From Sporisorium sorghi (taxonomy: Eukaryota > Basidiomycota > Ustilaginomycetes > Ustilaginales > Ustilaginaceae), in the NCBI GenBank assembly GCA_023212695.1, contig JALCCG010000025.1, forward strand, positions 62,001-126,000: 64,000 nt of DNA. The letters are read 5' to 3'. Below, piece by piece: positions 52,599-61,939 of this stretch; position 1 is the first letter of the stretch; each line of letters starts with the position of its first letter. The notes beneath the pieces are model-generated. The model searched no databases and was not told the origin of the DNA. It saw only the letters and a program-made list of their open reading frames with translations. Position numbers and translations under genes: made by a program.

Positions 52599-54932
52599 AT
52601 GAACAGCACATCAGCGTTCCCTGCTCCTCCTGTCGAGATCTTTGTCGACACGCGAGGAGCAAAGATCATGGAGGATGGCGCTTCCAGTCCGGATCAGAGG
52701 GACAGTCGTGACATCTACCTGCCCAATCACATCGAGGCTGTGTCTCACATCGCCGTCGATGTCGGAGGTTCGCTTGCCAAGGTCGTCTACTTCACTCGCT
52801 CGCGCTCCTCCGAATCCGGGCCGTCATCGCCTACCATCTCGTCCCCAGCTAGCCTCACTGCGCCTCTGGCCCCGGCCCCAGCATCCTCTTCGACGGCCAA
52901 CACGCTTTCACCCAAGCCCAGCACTTCGAGCTTCCGCTCACGCCAGCCCTCGGCAAACGGCTCCGTACCGTCTGGCTTCCGTACACCGCCTGCCCAGCTC
53001 GATCATCCCATCGCATCCGGCACATTGACACCTACAGCCATCCTCGGCTCTCCACAACTAGCCTCGGCTTCCGCCATTCATTCCACCTTGCTCAAGCGCC
53101 GCTCGCTTCCAGCGGCTTTGCCAGGAGGAAGACTCAACTTTATCAAGTTCGAGACCAACAGCATCGACGGGTGCATCGACTTCCTGCGCGAACTCATCGA
53201 GCGATCCGCTTCGGCCAACGGCGTGTCGATACAAGACATGCGCAAGGGCGTCAAGCTCATGGCGACCGGCGGCGGTGCCCACCTGATGTACGACCTCTTC
53301 GAGCAGGAACTCGGCATCGAGGTCAAGAAGGAAGACGAGATGGGCTGCCTCATCACCGGTCTCAACTTCATCACTCTGATCCCGGACGAGGTGTTTTGGT
53401 ATTCCGACGAGCTGGTGGCAGCCTTGCATTCGCCTCTGCCACAGAACCCAGAAGCAAGAGCCGATGCACAGGCCTTGCGGTCCTCGGTGCCTCTGCAGCA
53501 TCCCTTGCCGCGTCCGTCGCCCAACCCGCCCCTGTACGCGCCTGTTTTCGACTCGCATCCATCGCCCAAGCTGCCGTGTCTGCTCGTCAACATCGGCTCC
53601 GGCGTCTCGATCATCAAGGTGGACGACTTTGGCAAGTTCGAACGAGTCTCGGGCACCTCGCTCGGTGGTGGTACGCTGTGGGGTCTGCTCTCGCTGCTCA
53701 CAGACGCAGAGAGCTTCGACGAGATGCTCGAGCTGTCCGAACAAGGCGACAATGCCAACGTCGACATGCTCGTCGGCGACATTTATGGCTCCGTAGGTCT
53801 CAACCATCTCGGCCTCAAGAGCTCCACGATCGCTTCGTCGTTCGGCAAGGTTTTCCGCAAAGACCCCAACTCGTCTGCACCCCGCAACGCCGAAGAGCGC
53901 CGCAAGAAGTTCCGATCCGAAGATATCTGCAAGTCGCTCCTCTATGCGATTTCGAACAACATCGGGCAGATTGCCTATATGAATGCGGAGAAGTACAACC
54001 TCGACCGCATCTACTTTGGCGGCTGCTTCATTCGCGGGCACCAGGCGACGATCAGTACGCTTTCGTATGCGATCCGCTTCTGGAGCAAGGGCACGAAGCG
54101 CGCGTTTTTCCTGAGGCACGAGGGATACCTCGGTGCGATTGGGGCTTGGATCAAGCATGTTTCGCAGGACCCGGCGTCGTCGGCTCCTGATACGCGGGCG
54201 GCTGCGATGACGGGCTCGACAGCAGGGGCAGCAGCGGGAGGTGGCAGATCGACGCCGAGTGTGCCGTCGGGATTGGGGCGGTCCGTGTCGCCGGCATCGT
54301 CGTCGGACGAGCCGCTCGACTGGGCTCAGATCCAAGCAGCTGCGTTTCAGCCGCCGGTCTTGAATGGAGATGGGCCGCCCGAACCAGTGTCGGCAAGTTC
54401 GTCGGGGGTGTTGCCGAATCCGCAGGTGGCTCGTCTGCAGCAGCTACAGCAGCAGGAGGGAGCGTCAGAAGCGGACAACAAGACGCCGACGCAAGAGTCG
54501 ACGCAGCGCGAGAAGCAGCTCGGGGCCGCACAGCAGTCCGATCTTGACTTTTTGAATGGTCTCATGGCGCAGCAGAGCCAGCCGGTTGCGGCGAAAGCGA
54601 ATGGCGTCGTTGCTCATGATGGAGCCGATGCGGAGGACGAAGAGGAGGAGGACGAGGAAGAAGGGCCGGGCAAGGACGAAGCCGCACAGCTCAAAGACAT
54701 CCTCGCGTCGCTGCAGTCGCTGCAGATCCCCACGAGCAACGGCACAGATCCGGCTGCGGCACAGGCGGAGCGCAACGAGATCCTCAGCCTGCTGGCGAAC
54801 CTCGAGCAGACCGAGGAGGTGGTTGGCGGGTTGGAGGGCAAGCTGGACAGTCTGCTGTCGTCGCTCGACTCGTTGATAGCGAATCAGGAGGCGCAGCAGC
54901 TTGCGCAGCGGGCGGTGGATAGCGCGACGTAG
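52599..54932 (+). CDS. Pantothenate kinase (eukaryotic PanK/fumble type) with C-terminal extension
   Basis: Single-exon protein of 777 residues. The ASKHA-fold kinase starts at about residue 50 (HIAVDVGGSLAKVVYF, phosphate-binding) and includes KLMATGGGAHL, LVNIGSGVSIIKVD at about 326-340, and SGTSLGGGTLWGLLSLLT. It ends near residue 520 (HEGYLGAIGAWIKHV). It catalyses ATP-dependent phosphorylation of pantothenate, the first and usually rate-limiting step to coenzyme A. An inserted Ser/Pro-rich loop lies at about 70-165 and another near 285-320. The last 255 residues are an unusual extension: Ala/Ser/Gln-rich, then acidic, then a Leu-heptad helix (ILSLLANLEQTEEVVGGLEG...LLSSLDSLI) that could form a coiled coil. 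CoA feedback cannot be judged from the sequence. Confidence 0.93.
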   Translation: MNSTSAFPAPPVEIFVDTRGAKIMEDGASSPDQRDSRDIYLPNHIEAVSHIAVDVGGSLAKVVYFTRSRSSESGPSSPTISSPASLTAPLAPAPASSSTANTLSPKPSTSSFRSRQPSANGSVPSGFRTPPAQLDHPIASGTLTPTAILGSPQLASASAIHSTLLKRRSLPAALPGGRLNFIKFETNSIDGCIDFLRELIERSASANGVSIQDMRKGVKLMATGGGAHLMYDLFEQELGIEVKKEDEMGCLITGLNFITLIPDEVFWYSDELVAALHSPLPQNPEARADAQALRSSVPLQHPLPRPSPNPPLYAPVFDSHPSPKLPCLLVNIGSGVSIIKVDDFGKFERVSGTSLGGGTLWGLLSLLTDAESFDEMLELSEQGDNANVDMLVGDIYGSVGLNHLGLKSSTIASSFGKVFRKDPNSSAPRNAEERRKKFRSEDICKSLLYAISNNIGQIAYMNAEKYNLDRIYFGGCFIRGHQATISTLSYAIRFWSKGTKRAFFLRHEGYLGAIGAWIKHVSQDPASSAPDTRAAAMTGSTAGAAAGGGRSTPSVPSGLGRSVSPASSSDEPLDWAQIQAAAFQPPVLNGDGPPEPVSASSSGVLPNPQVARLQQLQQQEGASEADNKTPTQESTQREKQLGAAQQSDLDFLNGLMAQQSQPVAAKANGVVAHDGADAEDEEEEDEEEGPGKDEAAQLKDILASLQSLQIPTSNGTDPAAAQAERNEILSLLANLEQTEEVVGGLEGKLDSLLSSLDSLIANQEAQQLAQRAVDSAT

Positions 54933-55557
54933 AGACGGCAGCCGCGGCTAGAATGTTGCTTCTGATTTGACGTGAAGTTGTACTAGCAGGCACGATGAGT
55001 TTACATCTAGGATTGCGCGCTCAAGCGTTTACAGCATGGAAAGTTGAGTGGAGCTCGGTGTGGGTGTGTTTTGAGCGGACCTTTGAGCAAAGAGGTTTGA
55101 CTGTGGACCACATGAGGTCGCCCTGCCCGGGAGGCTGATTTTAATGATTTCCAAAAATGATGGCCAAGAAAAAGAGGCTCGAAAATTGAGGTCGAGAAAG
55201 TCGCTCCCCAACGGACTCGACGGTGTCTTTCGTGTCGCTGACCTTCGCTATGCGAAAAAGGGCATGGCCCGCGGCGGAATAGGATGCCTTCTTTACCGAT
55301 GCCCCCCCCCCCCCAATTTCACTTGAGCATACAGTAAATTAGAAAGCTCGACAGGATCAGCGAAGCACCTTTCCGCAGATGCCAGCGACTAATTTCGAGC
55401 TTCTGTTCGGCGTTTCTCGGTCGCCCGGCAAAAGGGGCCACGTTGCCGGCCGTTTTTACCCCACACCACCCACAAAGGTGGCACAGCGACCTCGCCCACC
55501 TTGCCTCATTACCATCACCACCCCACCTCACACCCACCAGCAGCCCCGTGCTCAACC
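54933..55557. other. Intergenic region, pantothenate kinase to acyl-CoA oxidase
   Basis: This stretch of 625 bp has a run of 13 C at 55302-55314 and a C/A-rich leader just before the acyl-CoA oxidase ATG. No gene, RNA or recognisable binding site was identified. Confidence 0.55.
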
Positions 55558-57723
55558 ATGGCATCCACTCGACCAGCACCCGAATCGCTGCAGCCGCGCG
55601 ACATCCAGCAAGAACGCGCAGCATGCTCGTTCGACGTCGACGCCATGTCGTGCATCCTTCCCGGCTCCAAAGCTGAACGCGACAATGCACGCTGGCTACT
55701 CTCTCTCCTCAAAAACGACGCGGATCGCACCTTTGACAAGGAGGACCGCGTGTTTCAGTCGCGAAACGAGCGTTTCTTCAAAGGCCAAAAGGTGGCGCTG
55801 CGCTACTTTGAGATCCGCAACCGGCACGGTCTGGAGAAGAAGGACGCCGATCTGCTGCGACTCTACACGGACGAATACCTTGCCATCCAGGTAGCGGAGA
55901 GCATGGCCCAGCCGACACTTATGCGGCAGGCGAGCGCGGAGCAGTGGGCCGAGTGGGGTCCCATGGTGCGTTCCGGCCGATGGCTTGGGTGCTACATGCA
56001 GACCGAGCTCGCGCACGGCTCGAACCTCTCTGCACTTCGAACCACAGCAACGCTCGATCTTGATACGGACGAATGGGTCATCCACACCCCAGAACCCTCA
56101 GCGGGCAAAGTGTGGATCGGCGGCAGCGGCCTCACTGCCACGTACGGCGTCGTGATGGCCAACCTGATCATCAAGGGCAAATCGTACGGCATGCACCCGT
56201 TCCTCGTCCACCTGCGCTCGCTGCAAGACCACACGCTGCTCCCCGGCCGCCGCATCATGGAGATGGGCTGTAAGCTCGGCGCACCTGCGATGGACAACGG
56301 CTACATCTGTTTCGACCGCGTCCGCATCCCTCGCACCCACCTCTTGCAGCGCTTCCAGACCGTGTCCCGCGATGGCGTGTACGAGAAACGCAACGCCGAT
56401 GCCCAAGTCATGACGCGCGGCACCATGACACTCGTGCGCGTCGGCCTGGTCGAGATCGCCGCGCACCACCTCGCGCGCGCCGCCACCATCGCCATTCGCT
56501 ACGCCGTCGTCCGCCGCCAGGGCACCTCCGCCACCGCGCCGGACCAGCTCGAGCCCAAGATCCTCGACTACGCTTCCGTCCAGACCCGTGTGCTTACCGC
56601 CCTCGCAAGCGCCTACGCCATCACGTTTGCGAGTCAGCACCTGAGGCGGCTGTACAACGACATGATCGCCCAGATCGAAGGGAAGGGAAACAGCGCGCTC
56701 CTGCCGATAGTGCACGGCTACTCGAGCGTGCTCAAGGCCGTGTGCACCAACGAGTCGCTTGCGGGGATTGAAAGGTGTCGTCGAAGTATGGGCGGGCACG
56801 GGTTTAGTCAGGCGTCCGGGTTTGATTTTGAGAGGAATCAGCCTAATGCCGGGCTGATTTACGAGGGGGAGAACTCGATGCTCCTCGCAGGGCCCGCGGC
56901 GAACTTTTTGGTCAAGCAGCTCAACGAGACACGCAAGAGGAACGGGAAGGCGAGCCGACCCGAATTGGCGTATCTCGAGCACGTTGCTAGTGGCGTGGAT
57001 GCAGGCGAGGCGATCGCCAGACGGGCTCAGGGTGTGAGCGTGCAGCAGATCGAGCAGCCGGCGGTACTGCTGGAGCTGCTCGGATACCGCGCGGCGCTGC
57101 TCGTGGCCCGACTTGCCGCACACCGCGCCTCTTTGCACACCACGGACGGAGTGTCTAAGCACATCGACACGAACCTCGCAGTGCGCGCCTCCAACGCGCA
57201 CGGCAGCTACCTCCTCGCCTACGCGTTCCACGACCTCGTCCACGACCTCGTCCACCACCTCACCTCGTCCTCACGCGCCTCCCTCAACGCACGCTTCTCT
57301 GCCACCATCCAACCCGCGCACCTCACCGCCCTCACCAACCTGCTCCGCCTCTACCTCGTCCAAAACTGCATCCTCTCGCAAGACACACTCGCCGACTTCC
57401 TCGAGCTGCACCTGCTTACAGCTGCTCAGCTGGACACACTCCGACACAGCGCTGCGAGCCTGCTCTCCGGCCCGATTCGAAGAGACGCGCTCGGCCTCGT
57501 CGAGAGCTTCGACATGGACGACTGGTATCTGTGTTCTCCGCTGGCGAGTAGTGATGGGAGGGCGTACGAGAGGATGATCGAGTGGATGAAGCTCGAGCCG
57601 CTCAACCATACCGGTGAGAGGGGCGCGAGGGACGAGAAGGGTGTTGTGAAGGGGTATAAGGATGGAATTGGGCGGTTGATTAGGGGTGAAGCTGTGCAGT
57701 TTGCCGAGCGGTCGAAGCTGTAG
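55558..57723 (+). CDS. Peroxisomal acyl-CoA oxidase
   Basis: Single-exon protein of 721 residues, typical for fungal acyl-CoA oxidases. An N-terminal helical domain is followed by the FAD and substrate-binding core: YMQTELAHGSNLSALRTTATLD (the flavin-contact motif of the family), KVWIGGSGLTATYGVVMANLI, and RRSMGGHGFSQASGF...GLIYEGENSMLLAGPA with the catalytic Glu in the YEGEN region. The protein ends in SKL, a PTS1 signal, placing it in the peroxisome matrix. It oxidises acyl-CoA to 2-enoyl-CoA with release of hydrogen peroxide, the first step of beta-oxidation. The open frame extends 57 bases upstream; the ATG at 55558 is chosen because the leader before it is C/A-rich and non-conserved. Chain-length preference is unknown. 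Confidence 0.96.
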   Translation: MASTRPAPESLQPRDIQQERAACSFDVDAMSCILPGSKAERDNARWLLSLLKNDADRTFDKEDRVFQSRNERFFKGQKVALRYFEIRNRHGLEKKDADLLRLYTDEYLAIQVAESMAQPTLMRQASAEQWAEWGPMVRSGRWLGCYMQTELAHGSNLSALRTTATLDLDTDEWVIHTPEPSAGKVWIGGSGLTATYGVVMANLIIKGKSYGMHPFLVHLRSLQDHTLLPGRRIMEMGCKLGAPAMDNGYICFDRVRIPRTHLLQRFQTVSRDGVYEKRNADAQVMTRGTMTLVRVGLVEIAAHHLARAATIAIRYAVVRRQGTSATAPDQLEPKILDYASVQTRVLTALASAYAITFASQHLRRLYNDMIAQIEGKGNSALLPIVHGYSSVLKAVCTNESLAGIERCRRSMGGHGFSQASGFDFERNQPNAGLIYEGENSMLLAGPAANFLVKQLNETRKRNGKASRPELAYLEHVASGVDAGEAIARRAQGVSVQQIEQPAVLLELLGYRAALLVARLAAHRASLHTTDGVSKHIDTNLAVRASNAHGSYLLAYAFHDLVHDLVHHLTSSSRASLNARFSATIQPAHLTALTNLLRLYLVQNCILSQDTLADFLELHLLTAAQLDTLRHSAASLLSGPIRRDALGLVESFDMDDWYLCSPLASSDGRAYERMIEWMKLEPLNHTGERGARDEKGVVKGYKDGIGRLIRGEAVQFAERSKL

Positions 57724-58242
57724 CTGTAAGCATAGTGCAATAAAGTGATTCGATGTCGTTGTCGTTGAGAAGACGCCGTGTGGAATGAGCGAGAGAGCAT
57801 GTCAAACGAGTCGAGGCTGTGGTTGTGGGAAGTGAGTATAGATCGGGGGGGATCGCACGAATCGGGCACTGAAACGCGTCTTGGCCGATACAGCTGGAAG
57901 AAAAGCCGCGAATTTGCTCGAGAGGTTCGGATGGGCCGCTCGATCCATCTTTGCGAACTGCAATTGCAACTCATCTCTCGGCTTGTCCATCCTCCTCCTC
58001 CTCCGACAACATTCCCACGCTCGACTGCTCATCGTCCCCATTCAGTCGGCATATCCGACACTCGTAGCAAAAGATACCCTCGCCCTGCAGCAGCAACAGT
58101 CACACCCATCACCCAGTGCCCACCGACTCAAAACCTCAGTGCAGCTCGCAGATCGAGACATTCCACGGCCTAAAAGCAGCCTGTCCAGCCGTCATCCGAC
58201 ACGGCGACCGTCTGCATCGCGATACTCTCTGCATACACAACC
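57724..58242. other. Intergenic region, acyl-CoA oxidase to EAF7
   Basis: This stretch of 519 bp contains the 3' flank of the oxidase and the promoter of EAF7. Both strands carry short ORFs only. A C/T- and C/A-rich leader starts at about 57970. Nothing else seen. Confidence 0.55.
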
Positions 58243-59921
58243 ATGGCGGTAGAAACAGCGCAAGCCTCGTCATCAGGCGCCACACTCCCTGCCGACAATG
58301 ACGTCCAGATCGCCTTCCTGCGCTCCATCGCGCTTCGTCGACCCGTCGGCCCGCACAAGCACTTCAAGATGCTCTCCGTCATCACCGACACCCAAAAAGC
58401 CCTCGATCACCGATACCAGCGTCTAGCAGCGCGACTGGAGAAGCTCAGCAGCGCAGCGCCGCCCAGCATCGCCGCTGAAAAGAAGCCCAAACCGTCCACT
58501 TTCACCTCCACTACCGCCAGCGCTAGCAACACGACGGCGTCGCGCATCCGTCGTGGCGCAACGACCGGATCACGCAAAGGTACGCGCTCGCGTTCTGCCA
58601 GCGTCGCCAGCTCAGGCCCCGTCGATGACGATGCGGACCGCACCGATGACGACGCGGAGGAGGAACGCGAACGGCAGCAGGAGACTGAGGAGACGCGTCT
58701 TGCCATTTCGCAGTTGGGGCTTGATCGCAAGGTGAGCGCAGAGATGATCTGGAACGAGCTGCATAGCCTGTTCGACCTCGAGGCGCTGGATGATATGGAG
58801 GAAGGTGCTATTTTCGACTCGTCCAGCCAAGCGGGCACGAATACGGACGCAGGCGATTCGAGCGGTTCGGAATCTACGCCGCGCTCTTGGCCCGCTGCGT
58901 CGAAGCGCAAGCAGCCGCCGAGCTCGGAGGCTGCACGCTCGCTGTCCAAAGAGGTGCTTTCGAGATGTGTGTTCGAGCATCCTGGCTCGCCTGATTTTCA
59001 CATGGACGGAGAGCGCAAGCAGAGGTCGTCGAGCCAGCATTCTCAGAATTGGGTTTATGGGGATGATATCCGCGGTACGGGAGACGGCATGTCCAAGCGT
59101 GATTTCTACCTGTGGCCATGGGAGGACTACGAGCCGCTCATTGCTGAACGTCGTGTTGCAAAGAGCGAGGACGAGGAAGCGGCGTCGAGCAGCCGCAAGG
59201 GCTCCGTAGCGCCGCAAGACAAGAAGGTCAAGCGCTCGGCTTCCCCAGCCAAGGGGTCCGATGCTGAAGAAGTAAAGGACGAGAAGGATGACAATGACGA
59301 CGACGATGAGGAGGAGGAGGAGGAGCACGAAGAAGAAGAAGATCTCTCGGAGCCAGATTCCGACGCAGACGTCTCGAAAGGCTCGACTCCCAAACGACGC
59401 TCCACTCGTCGTGGCCAAGAAACCGTCGAGACCAAGGACAAGGACAAGGCCAAGCGCAGCAGCGCACGCGATACAGCCGATGCACAGTCCGGCGACGACG
59501 ACGAACCCACCAAAGACGCCGACGACGACGCTGATTCCGTTGAGGACAACGACAACACCGACCGCATCAGCACACGCAGGGGCAGCCGTCACGCACCCAC
59601 GCCCCTCAGCCGCACCTCCCGCCAGACCCCAGCCTCCGCTACCCGCAGAAGCACCTCTGGCAACGTCACCCCAACCCGATCCACGCGCCGCAGCCGTCGA
59701 GAAGCATCAGAAGACGAGACTGCCGCCGAGGACAAACCAGACGCCAGCGAACACGAGCACACCGACGATCAGGACGACGAGGCGACACAGAGCGAAGCCG
59801 GAAGCGCCACGCGTCGACGATCCACGAAACCACAGCCTTCCACCTCCACCGCAACAAAGTCATCCAAGAAACGCGGCGCACCGTCAAGCGACGAAGAGGA
59901 CCACGAGGCTCGTCCGTCGGT

Positions 59922-59952
<31 letters not shown>

Positions 59953-60537
59953 GCCTCGAAATCCGACGGCGTGGACGAAGCGGACCAAGAGATGGCAGAC
60001 GCCAAAGAGGAGCAGAGCGACGATGGCGCCAGCGCTTCCGAGCGGGGCAACGCCGACAATGACGACGGGGACGAGCAGCAGGATGGCTTGGACAACGAGG
60101 AGGACGAGCAGGAAGGCGGCTCGGACCAAGGCTCGGATGAAGAGGGGTCTGCTGACGACGATGAAGAAGAAAACGACAGCGAGAGCGAGTCTACGCGTGG
60201 TGGTCGAGGCAAAGCGACGTCCGGTAAAGGGGCTGCCAGTCGTTCGAGTCGACGCAGTGCGGGCGCTGCGAACCCGAGCCGGTCGACGCGTGCTTCTGCC
60301 GTTTCCCGTTCGAGCGCGGCCAAGGAACCGACACCTTCGACCCCGGCCAAGCAGACGCGTGCCAGTCGCTCGTCGGCTACGCCAGCGGGTTCGTCGAGGA
60401 GGGGAAGCAGCGATAAGCAGCAGCAACAGGCGTCGACGCCGACGCCGACGCCGCGTACGCCTGCTTCGGCTCGGGCGACTACGAGGAGCTCGGCGTCGTC
60501 GGATGCTAGGAGCACGCGACGCACGCCTCGTCGCTAG
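58243..60537 (+). CDS. EAF7: NuA4 histone acetyltransferase subunit EAF7 (MRGBP/CT20 family)
   Basis: Single-exon protein of 764 residues. The N terminus has the family core VQIAFLRSIALRRPVGPHKHFKMLSV at about 21-46, a second conserved block KVSAEMIWNELHSLFDLEALDDME at about 163-187, and a third, CVFEHPGSPDF...RDFYLWPWEDYEPLIAERR, near 246-305. EAF7 joins EAF3 and EAF5 in the TINTIN part of NuA4, which acetylates H4/H2A and assists elongation. The last 450 residues are a disordered acidic and basic tail with an Arg run from CGC repeats (about residue 560-572) and Ser/Thr/Arg repeats, much longer than in yeast or human. It converges with SCO1 (143 bp between stops). Confidence 0.85.
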
Positions 60538-60618
60538 ACATGCACAGCACGCAATGAAAGTCGCCGTTCAGCGCAGACCCAAGTCGATGGTCAGCTTGAG
60601 AGTGAGAGAAGAGGTGGA

Positions 60619-60645
60619 TTTTTTTTTTTTTTTTTTTTTTTTTTT
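60619..60645. repeat. T27 homopolymer between convergent genes
   Basis: A run of 27 T lies between the stop codons of EAF7 and SCO1. Read in the SCO1 direction it is A27, downstream of the SCO1 stop. With the T22, T24 and T34/A44 tracts it forms a set of unusually long dA:dT runs confined to intergenic DNA. Confidence 0.9.
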
Positions 60646-60680
60646 GATCAAAAAGTGTACATGTGAGTTTGAGCGACAAT

Positions 60681-61598
60681 TCAAAGGGCGACCTTGTCCC
60701 GTCCATCATTCTGCACCTTGTTCCTCGCATCCGCCTCCTTGATCTCCAGCCCAGCGTCGATCCACTGCTTGACATACGCGTCCACCTTATCGCCCGTCTC
60801 CTGGGCATTGACGCTTCTACCGAACGCATCGACAAACTTGCCCTCCGGGTCCATGAGGTAAAAGAAAATACTATGGTCCACGAGGTAGTCGCCCATGGGA
60901 TCCGCGCCGGGCGGGGTGCTAAAGTACACCCTGTACGCCTTGCATGCCTGCTTGACCGCGTCGAACGTGCCCGTCAGCCCGACCATCCTCGGGTGGAAAT
61001 CCTCGATATACCGCTGCAGCTGCGGCACGGTATCTCTCGCCGGATCGCACGAGATGAACACCGGGTTGATGATCTTGTTGCCGTATTTGGCGTCGATGCG
61101 GTCGACGACCTCGCCCATTTTGTCGAGTTCTTCGGGGCAGATGTCGGGGCAGTTGGTGAATCCGAAATAGACGAGCGAGAAGCTGCCGAGCAGATCGTCG
61201 TGCGTGAACGGGTGCGAGGTCGACGTGACCAGCTCAAAGGGCCCACCGATACGCGGTCGACCGACTTTGGCGGCTGCTGTTTCGGCCTTGCGCCGCTGCT
61301 CCACTTTGTGCTTTTCGGAGCGAAAGTAGTACAGCAGCCCAGCACCCGTTACGAGAAACAGCAGACCGGCTTTCAGGTTGAATGGCCCGATGGCCAGCTT
61401 GTCCTTGGCTGACTCCTCGCGTTGGGACGAGTAGGCGCGGGTGCTGTTGCGCAGGGAGGACGCGAGCGGTGCGATTCGAGGCGTGGATGGCCCGACGACG
61501 ATGCTGCGTGGGAGGCGGGTGATGCTCCGAGTGATGCTGAGGTTTTGCGATCGGATCGCCGCCGATGAGACGCGCAGGGTTGTGGATATCGCGTTCAT
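60681..61598 (-). CDS. SCO1: Mitochondrial copper chaperone SCO1 (cytochrome c oxidase assembly)
   Basis: Single-exon protein of 305 residues. The N terminus is basic and Ser/Arg-rich without acidic residues (mitochondrial presequence), followed by one membrane helix, GPFNLKAGLLFLVTGAGLLYYF, at about 75-95. The thioredoxin-like domain faces the intermembrane space and has both copper ligands: CPDIC with Cys150 and Cys154, and His242 in YLVDHSIFF. Conserved FGFTNCPDICPEEL and FISCDPARDT frame the site. SCO1 delivers copper to the CuA site of Cox2. All key residues are present, so the gene should be functional. It is divergent from the TCF25/Rqc1 gene over 341 bp. Confidence 0.96.
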   Translation of the reverse strand: MNAISTTLRVSSAAIRSQNLSITRSITRLPRSIVVGPSTPRIAPLASSLRNSTRAYSSQREESAKDKLAIGPFNLKAGLLFLVTGAGLLYYFRSEKHKVEQRRKAETAAAKVGRPRIGGPFELVTSTSHPFTHDDLLGSFSLVYFGFTNCPDICPEELDKMGEVVDRIDAKYGNKIINPVFISCDPARDTVPQLQRYIEDFHPRMVGLTGTFDAVKQACKAYRVYFSTPPGADPMGDYLVDHSIFFYLMDPEGKFVDAFGRSVNAQETGDKVDAYVKQWIDAGLEIKEADARNKVQNDGRDKVAL

Positions 61599-61939
61599 TG
61601 TTGTGATACGCTGGTGGACTGGAAGAGAGATCGATGAACGTCTTCGGAAGACAGCCCGAAGAGCAAGAGAAGAGGTGGAGGAAAATCGGCGCTTGAGTTG
61701 CTCAAGCTGCTGCTGCTGCTGCTGCTGCTTAATTTTTATTTTATTTTATTTTATTTTATTTTTTCTTCTTCTTGCTTCTGGCTCCAGAGCTCAGGTAAGC
61801 CCAAAATCTCGGGAGTCGGACGGTGGATCGCTCAGTCAAAAGCTCCCACTTGTCGAGCATAAATCATTTGCTCCTACTCTCTTCTCCATCCAGATCGAAT
61901 CGGCGTCGCAACGAGTCGACCCAGTCTGTTTCAGCAACG
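61599..61939. promoter_or_regulatory. Divergent promoter, SCO1 / TCF25-Rqc1, with microsatellites
   Basis: The 341 bp between start codons hold a (CTG)7-8 run (about 61706-61729) followed directly by AT-rich TTATT-type repeats and T-rich DNA (61731-61775). The AT-rich block is in sharp contrast to the GC-rich surroundings and may be the nucleosome-free core. No TATA box assigned. Confidence 0.5.
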
